The notes under the pieces were generated by a model that saw nothing but the letters and a program-made list of their open reading frames with translations, made no database searches and was not told the origin of the DNA. From a virus, in IMG/VR virus record IMGVR_UViG_3300030450_001113, positions 1-29,695 of that record: DNA of 29,695 bases. One strand, written 5' to 3'. Shown here in pieces: positions 21,269 to 28,803 of the stretch (position 1 is the stretch's first letter; the number at the start of each line of letters is the position of its first letter). The position numbers and the translations under genes were made by a program.

Positions 21269-23091
21269 TGGATAATATACATTTAATACAACTTAACAGC
21301 TATGAACGACCTACTATAACTGAGGAAAAGAATCAACAGTGGGTAGGAATAGGTGATAATAATGATTACTATCAGAATCTTATAGATGCTTTTATGGATA
21401 GCACTACTAATAATGCTGTTATTAATGGTGTTGTTAATCAAATCTATGGCAAAGGTATAGATGCTACAGATAGTAGTAGAAAGCCTGAACAATATGCTCA
21501 AATGAGAAGCTTATTAAAGCCTAAAGAACTAAGAAGAGTGTGTCAAGATTTAAAGCTATTAGGTGAAGGTGCATTTCAAGTAACTTACAAAGGCAATCAA
21601 ATTGCTAGTATTACACACTTTCCAAGAGAAACATTAAGAGCAGAAAAATGTGGTGAAGATGGTAAAATAAAAAACTATTTATATAGTGCTGATTGGAGTA
21701 AAGTAACAAAGCAAACAGTATTAAAAAAGTTTCCTGTTTTTGGTAGTGGTGCAAAGAATGAAATATTTATTGTAAGAAGGTACGTTAGTGGGTATTTCTA
21801 CTACTCACCAGCAGACTATCAAACAAGCTATGCAGTATTAGAACGTGAAATAGCAGATTATTTGATCAACGATTGTCAAAATGGTTTTTCAGGAACTAAA
21901 ATTGTGAACTTTAATAATGGAGTTCCTGACAGAGAAAAACAAGAATTAATAAAATCTCAAGTACTTTCAAAACTAACAGGCAGTTATGGTGAAAAGGTTA
22001 TTGTAGCATTTAATAACAATGCAGAAAGTAAAACTACTATTGATGATGTACCTTTAAATGATGCTCCACAGCACTATGAGTATCTTAGTAATGAGTGTAA
22101 AAAAATGATAATGCTAACTCACAGAGTAACTTCACCTTTATTACTTGGTTTAAGTTCTGCAAATGGTTTTTCTTCTAATGCTGATGAGATACAGAACTCA
22201 AGTTTATTATTTAACAACATAGTTATAAAGCCTTATCAAGATTTAATTATTGATGCTTTAGATGAGTTGTTTGCAGTAAATAACATTAGTTTAAACCTGT
22301 ATTTTAAGACTATTGAACCTTTAGAGTTTATGGATTTAGATGATGATTTAGATGCTGAAACAAAAGAAGAAGAAACTGGTATTAAGCAAGAAGATGATAC
22401 TGATGACTTTAACAAGTTAGAAGATTTAAGGCAAAAGTTTAATAATCAACTTAGTGATGAAGATTATGAGCTAGTTTTAGAAAGTTTACAAGGTGAAGTA
22501 ATGGATGAAGAAGAGTGGGAAGTAGCTGATGAAAGAGAAATGAGTGATGATAATATTGATGAAGAAGAGTGGGCAAAAAATGTTATTAAAGTAGATTTTG
22601 AAAAAACTGTTGATGATGCACCTAGTGGTTTTTCTACTTTAGATAAATCATTTTACAAAATTAGGTTTAAATATGTTGAAGGTTCTACTAAAAAGAAAAA
22701 AACAGGCAATAAGTCAAGACCATTTTGTAAAGCAATGATGGAAAGAACTAAAAATAAAATTGTTTATAGAATAGAAGATATTGACAAAGCAAGTAGAAGT
22801 TTAGCTTTTCAAAAGGCTGCTAAATTACCATTACACAAAGGACAAGCTTATGATCTGTTTAAGTTTAAAGGCGGTGTGTATTGTAGACACAAATGGGTTC
22901 AAGTTCTTTATCGTTTAAAAGTATCTGCTTTAAATCAAGGCAAAGAAGGTTCTAAAAACATAAAGGACTATAAAGTAACAAAAGAAATACCTAAGAGTTA
23001 TAGAAGAAGTCCAGCTGGAAGTAAAAAATCAGTTGTAGCTCCTGTTAATATGCCAAACAATGGACATCATCCAAACTATAAAAAGAAATAA
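21268..23091 (+). CDS. Portal protein with C-terminal CRH domain
   Basis: 607 residues. Portal part about 1-370: WVGIGDNNDYYQNLIDAF, NGVVNQIYGKGI, DLKLLGEGAFQVTY, ITHFPRETLRAEKC, YAVLEREIADYLINDCQNGF and VTSPLLLGLSSANGFSSNAD are classical portal features. A very acidic linker (about 355-450) leads to a C-terminal domain with RPFCKAMMERTKNKIVYRIED, GGVYCRHKW and AGSKKSVVAPVNMPNNGHHP, reminiscent of MuF-like head-morphogenesis domains. It forms the dodecameric DNA gate and TerL dock. Its position after capsid and tail tube is unusual. Confidence 0.8.
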   Translation: MDNIHLIQLNSYERPTITEEKNQQWVGIGDNNDYYQNLIDAFMDSTTNNAVINGVVNQIYGKGIDATDSSRKPEQYAQMRSLLKPKELRRVCQDLKLLGEGAFQVTYKGNQIASITHFPRETLRAEKCGEDGKIKNYLYSADWSKVTKQTVLKKFPVFGSGAKNEIFIVRRYVSGYFYYSPADYQTSYAVLEREIADYLINDCQNGFSGTKIVNFNNGVPDREKQELIKSQVLSKLTGSYGEKVIVAFNNNAESKTTIDDVPLNDAPQHYEYLSNECKKMIMLTHRVTSPLLLGLSSANGFSSNADEIQNSSLLFNNIVIKPYQDLIIDALDELFAVNNISLNLYFKTIEPLEFMDLDDDLDAETKEEETGIKQEDDTDDFNKLEDLRQKFNNQLSDEDYELVLESLQGEVMDEEEWEVADEREMSDDNIDEEEWAKNVIKVDFEKTVDDAPSGFSTLDKSFYKIRFKYVEGSTKKKKTGNKSRPFCKAMMERTKNKIVYRIEDIDKASRSLAFQKAAKLPLHKGQAYDLFKFKGGVYCRHKWVQVLYRLKVSALNQGKEGSKNIKDYKVTKEIPKSYRRSPAGSKKSVVAPVNMPNNGHHPNYKKK

Positions 23092-23094
23092 AAA

Positions 23095-23517
23095 ATGGAA
23101 ACAAGACAAATAATATACAACAAGTTAGCTGATAAAGTAGAGTTAAAAAGTGAAAGAATTGAGTTAGGTGTAGTACAAGATTTTAATAAAGTTGCAAATA
23201 GAATTACAAGTGGTAGAAAAAACTTAAATAAAGCAGCTCAAGAATTTGTAAATGATTTATCAAATTTTGGAAAGTTGCAAAATAAATTAGAAAATTCTTT
23301 TAGAAAAGCAGAGGTTTTTGGAGAGCAAATACAAGAAGATATAGATTTAATAAATAAAATTGCTGATGATATAGCCAAAACAGCTAAAGAATTAGGTATT
23401 CAACCTAAAGATACTGGTATTGATTTAAGTGTTTTAAAAGCTATTGATGATGTTGAAGATACTATAAATACTATTAAGAAAAATTCTTCTGATGCTAAAA
23501 AAATATTAAATGTATAA
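23095..23517 (+). CDS. Small coiled-coil protein, paralog 3
   Basis: 140 residues. N-terminus METRQIIYNKLADKVELKSE followed by RIELG aligns with LQTVYNKIKEEKTELATHKV-DLG of the 18203 protein, and TAKELGIQ with its MAKELGAD. The rest is helical (heptads in the middle). Located between portal and connector, four bases after the portal stop. Its relation to paralogs 1 and 2 and to the scaffold N-terminus suggests a head-internal or head-assembly role. Confidence 0.7.
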   Translation: METRQIIYNKLADKVELKSERIELGVVQDFNKVANRITSGRKNLNKAAQEFVNDLSNFGKLQNKLENSFRKAEVFGEQIQEDIDLINKIADDIAKTAKELGIQPKDTGIDLSVLKAIDDVEDTINTIKKNSSDAKKILNV

Positions 23518-23520
23518 GAA

Positions 23521-24033
23521 ATGAGTAAAGCACTATTTATAACAAGACAAGATTTAGTAACTTTCACTTCTGCAAATGGTAATTTAGACCCTGATAAGTT
23601 TCTACCCTATATACGTATTGCTCAAGATATACATATGCAGAACTATTTAGGAACTGATTTATACAAAAAAATTGAAGCTCTAATTACTGCTGGAACACTT
23701 ACTTTAGTAGACAACCCTAATTACTTTAATTTAGTAAAAGACTATTGTAAAGATATGCTTATATATTGGGCAATGGTAGAGTATTTACCCTATGCTGGTA
23801 TTAATATCACTAATAGTGGTATATTTTCTACACAGCCTGAAAATAGCACAGTATTAGACAAGGAAAGAGTAGATAGTTTAATTGAAAAAGCTAGAGATAC
23901 AGCTCAGCACTACACTAGACGGTTTATTGATTATATGAGTTTTAATCAAACAACTTTTCCTGAATACACAAGTAATAGTAATGATGATGTAAGTCCTGAC
24001 TATACAGCAGATTTTGGTGGTTGGGTAATTTAA
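23521..24033 (+). CDS. Head-tail connector/adaptor
   Basis: 170 residues, mostly helical. The opening KALFITRQDLVTFTS and then DKFLPYIRIAQDIHMQNYLG and TDLYKKI are typical of gp6-like adaptor proteins in Bacteroidota phages (DUF6712-like by my recollection); further LVKDYCKDMLIYWAMVEYLP. It would form the ring below the portal. Follows paralog 3 by three bases. Confidence 0.75.
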   Translation: MSKALFITRQDLVTFTSANGNLDPDKFLPYIRIAQDIHMQNYLGTDLYKKIEALITAGTLTLVDNPNYFNLVKDYCKDMLIYWAMVEYLPYAGINITNSGIFSTQPENSTVLDKERVDSLIEKARDTAQHYTRRFIDYMSFNQTTFPEYTSNSNDDVSPDYTADFGGWVI

Positions 24034-24045
24034 AAATTAGAAGAA

Positions 24046-25761
24046 ATGGCAGTAACAAATGGATGGGGGCAAGGAGTAATTAACAACACAAATGGTTGGG
24101 GTAAATTAGCTACTAACAGTATTGATGCTGGTTCTGTTTATCAAGATAGTGCAAGTGGTGATACTGCACTTATTGGTACAAGTGCTGCATTTAGTTATTC
24201 AGCAAGTTCATATACACAAGCAGATTCAGATCCAACACCAACAATAACAGGAACTGCTGGTGGTACATTTAGTGGTACAAGTGGATTGGTATTTGTTTCA
24301 ACCTCAACAGGTGAGATTGATTTAAGTGCTTCAACAATTGCAGCTCACGTTGTTACATATACTGTTGGTGGTGTTAGTTCTAATTTTAATTTATCAGTAA
24401 CAGCAGCACCATTTGCTTCTACTAAGTCTATGGCGTTTGATGGAGTGGACGATTATATAGACTGTGGTAATATAAGTGCTTTAAATGGTGTTACAGAAGC
24501 TACTTGGATGGGGTGGTTTAAAAGAAGTGTTCCTTCTGGTGTGCATTACATCTTTGGAACTTGGGGAACTGGGTCTACTACAAAACAATTTACTGTGTTA
24601 CAAATGGCGTCTACTATCACCGTGTATATGGCTAATTCTGTTGGCACACAAAAAACAATGAACCAAATAACTTACTCTTTTAGTGTTGATACTTGGTATC
24701 ACTTAGCTTTTGTATACAATGAAGCTGAAGCAAGTAATGCAGACAAAATGAAAGTATATGTTAATGGAGCTTTACAAACAAATACCAAATCTGGCTATGC
24801 TTTGACTACTTTAAATTCTTCAACTGCTAGTTTTGAAATAGGTAAATTAGGTGGTTATACTGCTAACAAATTTAATGGAAAAATTGACGAGGTTGCAGTT
24901 TTTACAAGTGCTTTAAGTCCAACAAATATAAGTGCAATTTATAACTCAGGAGTTCCAGCAGATTTAAGCAGTTATTCACCTACAGCTTGGTATCGTATGG
25001 GTGAAAATGGTTCTTGGAAATCTACTCAGTGGTTACTACCTACGAATAGCAACAAGGACAAGGTAAGTAATTATAGTTTTGAATTTGATGGGGTTGACGA
25101 TTACATAGGGATACCTACCATAGATTTAGGAACTTCACAAACTATTTCGTTTTGGGTTTATAGGAATGATTCAAACAATCAAGGCATTGCTATTGGTGAT
25201 GTAAATTCTGGTTGGGTTGGAATTAGGGTTTATATGAATCGAGATGTTCTGTATTTTAGAGTTGGAACAAGTATTATAAATTTTGGCTCTATTTTAGGAA
25301 GTACTCAAGATGTATGGACTCACATTTGTATAACAAGAAATTTAGGCTCTACAAGTGTTTATTTAAATGGGGTTTTCAACAATACTCAAACCATTACGGA
25401 TTCAACAGGGGGAGTTGAAGTTGATAGTATTGGTGGTACTACTGCTTATTCAGCATTTGTAGATGGAAAGATAGACGAGGTTTCTTTTTGGGATTCAGAA
25501 TTAACTTCTGCAAACGTTACAACTATTTATAATAGTGGAGAACCTACGACTTTACCAAGTGGAGCAGTAGCACATTATAAAATGGGTGAAGATGCAACAT
25601 TTAGCACTAACTGGACTGTACCTGATTCAGTTGGAAGTGCTGATGGAACTTCAGCAAATATGACCATAGATGACAGAGTAGGCGAAGCTCCTAATAGCAC
25701 TTCCAATTCTGTATCATACAATATGGTAGAAGCAGACAGAGAAACAGACGTACCGAGTTAA
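24046..25761 (+). CDS. Tandem LamG receptor-binding/tail fibre protein
   Basis: 571 residues. N-terminal attachment part (1-40) with repeated NGWG (5-8, 16-19). Residues about 45-120 form a Thr/Ser/Gly-rich cadherin-like domain (GGTFSGTSGLVFVS). Two LamG/concanavalin-like domains follow: FDGVDDY at 131 with WYHLAFVYN, VYVNG and KIDEVAVF (279); and FDGVDDY at 347 with WTHICITRN, VYLNG and KIDEVSFW (475). The end SNSVSYNM-EADRETD is conserved in such proteins. LamG domains bind glycans, so this is the likely host-recognition protein. Base use (more G, CG-containing codons) departs from neighbours and suggests exchange of this module. Confidence 0.8.
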   Translation: MAVTNGWGQGVINNTNGWGKLATNSIDAGSVYQDSASGDTALIGTSAAFSYSASSYTQADSDPTPTITGTAGGTFSGTSGLVFVSTSTGEIDLSASTIAAHVVTYTVGGVSSNFNLSVTAAPFASTKSMAFDGVDDYIDCGNISALNGVTEATWMGWFKRSVPSGVHYIFGTWGTGSTTKQFTVLQMASTITVYMANSVGTQKTMNQITYSFSVDTWYHLAFVYNEAEASNADKMKVYVNGALQTNTKSGYALTTLNSSTASFEIGKLGGYTANKFNGKIDEVAVFTSALSPTNISAIYNSGVPADLSSYSPTAWYRMGENGSWKSTQWLLPTNSNKDKVSNYSFEFDGVDDYIGIPTIDLGTSQTISFWVYRNDSNNQGIAIGDVNSGWVGIRVYMNRDVLYFRVGTSIINFGSILGSTQDVWTHICITRNLGSTSVYLNGVFNNTQTITDSTGGVEVDSIGGTTAYSAFVDGKIDEVSFWDSELTSANVTTIYNSGEPTTLPSGAVAHYKMGEDATFSTNWTVPDSVGSADGTSANMTIDDRVGEAPNSTSNSVSYNMVEADRETDVPS

Positions 25762-25772
25762 AATATAAAAAA

Positions 25773-26036
25773 ATGGAAAATAACAAAACTTATGCTATAT
25801 GCAACATATCAAAAGATTTACAAAACATTGACTTTAGCCAAGTTGGACAAAGTTCAGCTTCAACAGTTAGAAGGTCACTAGATGACACTTTATTTGTAAT
25901 TAAATACAATGCAGAGCCTACTTTTATTAAAGATGGTAGTGTAACACCTTCACAAGTTTTAACACACTCACAGGCTTTAGAATTAATGAGTACTGAAGCT
26001 TGGAGTGAACCAATTGAAGAAGAAGCTAAGAAATGA
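25773..26036 (+). CDS. Small conserved fibre-associated protein
   Basis: 87 residues. 'I--FSQV-QSSASTVRRSLD-TLFVIKY' followed by THSQALELMSTEAW matches a family that often follows receptor-binding genes in Bacteroidota phages. No catalytic motif; perhaps a fibre chaperone or minor fibre component, inferred from neighbourhood. Acidic end EEEAKK overlaps the next ATG. Confidence 0.7.
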   Translation: MENNKTYAICNISKDLQNIDFSQVGQSSASTVRRSLDDTLFVIKYNAEPTFIKDGSVTPSQVLTHSQALELMSTEAWSEPIEEEAKK

Positions 26037-26170
26037 GAAAAGCATACACTTCAGCAAAGGAAGAAAAAGTTAAGAAAAAGAGAAAAGGAACGCACTCAAA
26101 AACTAAGGCAAGTAGCCATAAAAAGAGTAAGAACTATAAGAAAAAATACATTGGGCAAGGAAAAAAATAA
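26033..26170 (+). CDS. Lys-rich micro-protein (45 aa)
   Basis: ATG overlaps the preceding TGA. About half of the residues are basic, with KKSKNYKKKYIGQGKK at the end; the YIGQGK terminus recurs in Bacteroidota phages. Probably binds nucleic acid or a negatively charged surface. Three bases separate it from the XhlA-like gene. Role unknown. Confidence 0.65.
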   Translation: MRKAYTSAKEEKVKKKRKGTHSKTKASSHKKSKNYKKKYIGQGKK

Positions 26171-26173
26171 GTT

Positions 26174-26362
26174 ATGGAAGAGAAGATAGACAAATTAATA
26201 CAAGGACAAGTAGAAATACAAACTAAGCTCAATAACATTGATGAGAAAACAAGAGATCAAGAAAAGAGAATTAGAAGTTTAGAGCAAAAGTTTTGGGCAG
26301 CTCTAGGTACTTTCTTTGTGGGTATTGGTACTTTTATTGAAGGTCTATTTTTAGGTAAGTAA
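26174..26362 (+). CDS. XhlA-like membrane protein (lysis)
   Basis: 62 residues: an N-terminal coiled coil (IDKLIQGQVEIQTKLNNIDE, RDQEKRIRSLEQKF) and a C-terminal hydrophobic helix (WAALGTFFVGIGTFIEGLFL). This matches the layout of hemolysin XhlA-type proteins that act with holins. Directly before the amidase. It may be a holin partner or membrane anchor. Confidence 0.65.
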   Translation: MEEKIDKLIQGQVEIQTKLNNIDEKTRDQEKRIRSLEQKFWAALGTFFVGIGTFIEGLFLGK

Positions 26363-26372
26363 AACATAAGTT

Positions 26373-26843
26373 ATGAGAGAAGTAAATAAAATTATTATTC
26401 ATTGTTCAGCAACAAAAGAAGGTGTTAATGTTTCAGCAGCAACTATTAAAAGGTGGCACGTGCAAGGTAGAGGTTGGAGTGATATAGGCTACCATTATGT
26501 AATTGGACTTGATGGAGCAATAGAATATGGAAGACCAATTAAAAGAGCTGGAGCGCATACTAAAGGAGAAAATGAACATTCTATTGGTATTTGTTATATC
26601 GGAGGATTGAGTGATAAGAAAAGAGCTAAAGACACTAGAACAGAAGCACAAAAAAAAGCATTAATTAAAATATTAAAAACTTTAACACACATTTACCCCA
26701 ATGCTACAATTCATAGCCATTTTGAATTTGCTAATAAAGCTTGTCCTTGTTATAATGCTGGGCAAGAATATGAAGGTTTACAACCTCAAGGATATAAGTA
26801 TGAAAAAACTAAAACTAAAACTAAAAAGAAAGATGAAAAATAG
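26373..26843 (+). CDS. N-acetylmuramoyl-L-alanine amidase (endolysin, T7-lysozyme type)
   Basis: 156 residues, Amidase_2 fold. Zinc ligands His10 (IIIHCSAT), His116 (HSHFEF) and Cys124 (ACPC), with Tyr40 of GYHYVI and Lys122 in the places of the T7 lysozyme catalytic pair; GAHTKGENEHSIGICYIGG lies in the expected region (60-78). It cleaves the bond between muramic acid and the peptide in the cell wall. No signal peptide, so it needs a holin. Ends with a Lys/Thr-rich tail. No separate cell-wall-binding domain, as is usual in Gram-negative hosts. Confidence 0.9.
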   Translation: MREVNKIIIHCSATKEGVNVSAATIKRWHVQGRGWSDIGYHYVIGLDGAIEYGRPIKRAGAHTKGENEHSIGICYIGGLSDKKRAKDTRTEAQKKALIKILKTLTHIYPNATIHSHFEFANKACPCYNAGQEYEGLQPQGYKYEKTKTKTKKKDEK

Positions 26844-27012
26844 ATTAATTTCAAACTATGTAACCACAGTATTAGGTATATTAATTATAGTATTTTGTGG
26901 TGTTGTGATATTCTTAGAAAAGCAAACAGCTCAAGAGCTTAGTGGTTGGTTAGCTGTTGGTCTTTTATTTTTAAGGTCAAAAGATAGCTTAATTGCACTT
27001 CCTAAAGAGTAG
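26833..27012 (+). CDS. Holin-like membrane protein
   Basis: 59 residues from ATG 26833, overlapping the amidase end by 11 bases; a longer reading from 26701 lies inside the amidase gene and is not credible. Two hydrophobic segments (TTVLGILIIVFCGVVIFL and LSGWLAVGLLFL) with a charged turn between and a basic end (RSKDSLIALPKE). Typical small holin layout, in the right place between amidase and spanin candidate. Confidence 0.7.
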   Translation: MKNRLISNYVTTVLGILIIVFCGVVIFLEKQTAQELSGWLAVGLLFLRSKDSLIALPKE

Positions 27013-27424
27013 TATATTAATACTTTTATTAGTTGCCTGTTCACCACAGAAAAGAATGAATAGGTTAATTAAAAAATTTCCACATTTAACTGAAACTAAA
27101 ATAGATACTATTACTTTTGTAGATACTATTTTCATAAGTGGTTATGATACTACTATTGTGAACAATATTATCAAACAAGATTCTGTTATTGTTATTCAAA
27201 ATGAAAGGGTTAAGGTATCTTATATATACGACACAATTACACAGAAAATCATTCATTCAGTTAAACTACCTAATGATACGATTGTTAAGATACAAAATGT
27301 ACCAGTTGAGATTGAAAAGGTTATATATAAAGAAATCAGCTGGTGGGAGAAATATCAAACACTAATTTATATAGGGATTGCTTTATTTATATTGTTAGTA
27401 ATATATAAAAGGCTAACAAAGTGA
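26993..27424 (+). CDS. Candidate unimolecular spanin (lipoprotein with C-terminal membrane helix)
   Basis: 143 residues from a TTG at 26993; there is no in-frame ATG before the signal. N-terminus KSSILILLLVAC is a lipoprotein signal with lipobox LVAC (Cys16), followed by SPQKR. Periplasmic part (about 17-118) is rich in short Thr/Ile/Val strands (ITFVDTIFISGYDTTIV, PNDTIVKIQNVPVEIEKV). The end, WWEKYQTLIYIGIALFILLV plus IYKRLTK, is a membrane helix with a basic stop. One protein tethered to both membranes is the layout of phage T1 gp11-type u-spanins. It overlaps the holin-like gene by 20 bases, completing a lysis cassette. Confidence 0.7.
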   Translation: MHFLKSSILILLLVACSPQKRMNRLIKKFPHLTETKIDTITFVDTIFISGYDTTIVNNIIKQDSVIVIQNERVKVSYIYDTITQKIIHSVKLPNDTIVKIQNVPVEIEKVIYKEISWWEKYQTLIYIGIALFILLVIYKRLTK

Positions 27425-28500
27425 AAGATAGAGGTGTAAATAAAGACCATAACAATAGATATAAAGAAAAAAAATCTAACCCTAGATTCAGACTAAAGCC
27501 TGATGAAGCAGATGTGCTTTTGCAATACCGTAGAATAAAAGAAGAAGCACAGCAAGAAGGCTTAAACCCTAACGATATACATAGTGGTTGGATAAAGTCA
27601 AAAACTGCTAGTTTATATTTTAAGAATCAAAGTTTTAAAACTAGAGATTTAAAGCAATTTAAAGAAGATTTAATTAAGGAGTTACAAGACTATGCTCCTA
27701 ATTTTAAGTACATAGAAAAGCCTAAAGTAAAAGATGGACATTGTTTGTTAATATCACCAGCAGATGTACACATTGGTAAGCTATGTAAAAGCTTTGCTAG
27801 TGGTGAAGAATACAACAAACAGAAAGCAGTAATTAGAACAATGGAAGGTGTTCAGGGTTGCTTAGATAAAAGCAGAGGTTTTAACATTGATAAGATTATA
27901 CTTGTTATTGGCAATGACTGTATGCATATAGATAGCTTCAGTAACAAAACAACAAGAGGCACGGAGCAAGATGTTGATGGAATGTTTTATGAACATTTCC
28001 ACATAGCTAAAAGATTGTATATTAATATCATTGAAATGCTGTTAGCTTTTTATCCTGACATTCATATAATGTATAACAGTAGCAACCACGACTATTTAAC
28101 AGGTTTTATGTTAGCAGATGTAATAGCTACATACTTTAAAAACAACAAGAATATTAGCTTTGATATTAGTTTGCAATACAGAAAATACTATAAATACTTT
28201 AATTCACTTATTGGCAGTACTCACGGTGATGGTGCAAAGTGGGATTTATTACCTATGCTTATGGCTGATGAGTGTAAAGATTGGAGCAAGTGTAAATACA
28301 GATATATGTTTACTCACCACGTACATCACAAAGTGGCTAAAGATTATGTTGGAGTTTCACTGGAAAGTTTAAGAAGTCCGTCACCAAGTGATAGGTGGCA
28401 TAATAAGATGGGTTACACTTCTTCTAATAATCAGGCAATAGAAAGCTACATTATATCTAAGCAATTTGGTCAAGTTGCTAGACTTACACATTTATTTTAA
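27421..28500 (+). CDS. Calcineurin-like phosphoesterase/nuclease
   Basis: 359 residues from GTG 27421. Metallophosphoesterase motifs in order: DVH (115-117), GND (164-166), NHD (222-224), STHGD (266-270) and THHVHH (298-303). The first 90 residues form a separate helical region (KPDEADVLLQYRRIKEEAQQ, and a basic IKSKTASLYFKNQ) that may bind DNA. Enzymes of this shape are DNA nucleases or phosphatases in phages. It lies after lysis genes yet before the early leader, so it could belong to late or early expression. The exact substrate cannot be read from sequence. Confidence 0.8.
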   Translation: MKDRGVNKDHNNRYKEKKSNPRFRLKPDEADVLLQYRRIKEEAQQEGLNPNDIHSGWIKSKTASLYFKNQSFKTRDLKQFKEDLIKELQDYAPNFKYIEKPKVKDGHCLLISPADVHIGKLCKSFASGEEYNKQKAVIRTMEGVQGCLDKSRGFNIDKIILVIGNDCMHIDSFSNKTTRGTEQDVDGMFYEHFHIAKRLYINIIEMLLAFYPDIHIMYNSSNHDYLTGFMLADVIATYFKNNKNISFDISLQYRKYYKYFNSLIGSTHGDGAKWDLLPMLMADECKDWSKCKYRYMFTHHVHHKVAKDYVGVSLESLRSPSPSDRWHNKMGYTSSNNQAIESYIISKQFGQVARLTHLF

Positions 28501-28608
28501 TTTTTTTTTACAGAGGTATAAGCAACTTTTTTTAAAGTTTTTTTATGTGTTTTGTAATTTGTATTGTATTTATATATATATTTACAGAAACATTTAAACA
28601 TTACAACT
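28501..28608 (+). promoter_or_regulatory. Leader region before the early genes
   Basis: 108 bases without a gene: long T-runs, then GTAATTTGTATTG around 28554-28566. TAATTTG (28555-28561) is one base short of the TAnnTTTG box. The ATG at 28609 follows a TTACAACT context; similar ACTATG or AACTATG contexts precede 28804, 28949 and 29170. It is the natural place for the early promoter and also for termination of the late transcript, but no box is exact. Confidence 0.4.
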
Positions 28609-28758
28609 ATGTCAAAATTTACAATAATATACAGAGGTGATTTTTATACTTTAGAAATAAAAAATAATGAGGTTTTAAATTGTTTTGATGAAAATGGTTT
28701 TAAAATATATAATCCAGCTTTATTACACAATTTAGAAATTGTTTTTAATTTAAAATAA
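28609..28758 (+). CDS. Small early protein (49 aa)
   Basis: Starts at ATG 28609 (MSKFTIIYRGDFYTLEIKNN..); a longer reading from TTG 28564 would translate the leader and is unlikely. 49 residues of short strands with NPALLHNLEIVFNLK at the end. It is set apart from the genes after it by a terminator. Unknown function. Confidence 0.65.
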   Translation: MSKFTIIYRGDFYTLEIKNNEVLNCFDENGFKIYNPALLHNLEIVFNLK

Positions 28759-28767
28759 TTAACTAAC

Positions 28768-28794
28768 AAGGGTGTATAATAGCACCCTTTTTTT
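28768..28794 (+). terminator. Rho-independent terminator in the early region
   Basis: AAGGGTGT (28768-28775) pairs with GCACCCTT (28782-28789; one G-U) around a 6-base loop, running into seven T (28788-28794). Nine bases later the next ATG context begins, so it may attenuate the rest of the early operon. Confidence 0.8.
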
Positions 28795-28803
28795 ATTACA
28801 ACT

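Noticed and set aside
26701-26832. N-terminal extension of the holin-like gene
   Set aside because: It would run inside the amidase region that encodes the zinc ligands; the ATG at 26833 gives a normal holin length.
28160-28372. 70-codon + strand frame inside the phosphoesterase gene
   Set aside because: Lies entirely in another frame of a gene whose catalytic motifs cover the same stretch (HGD, HHVH).
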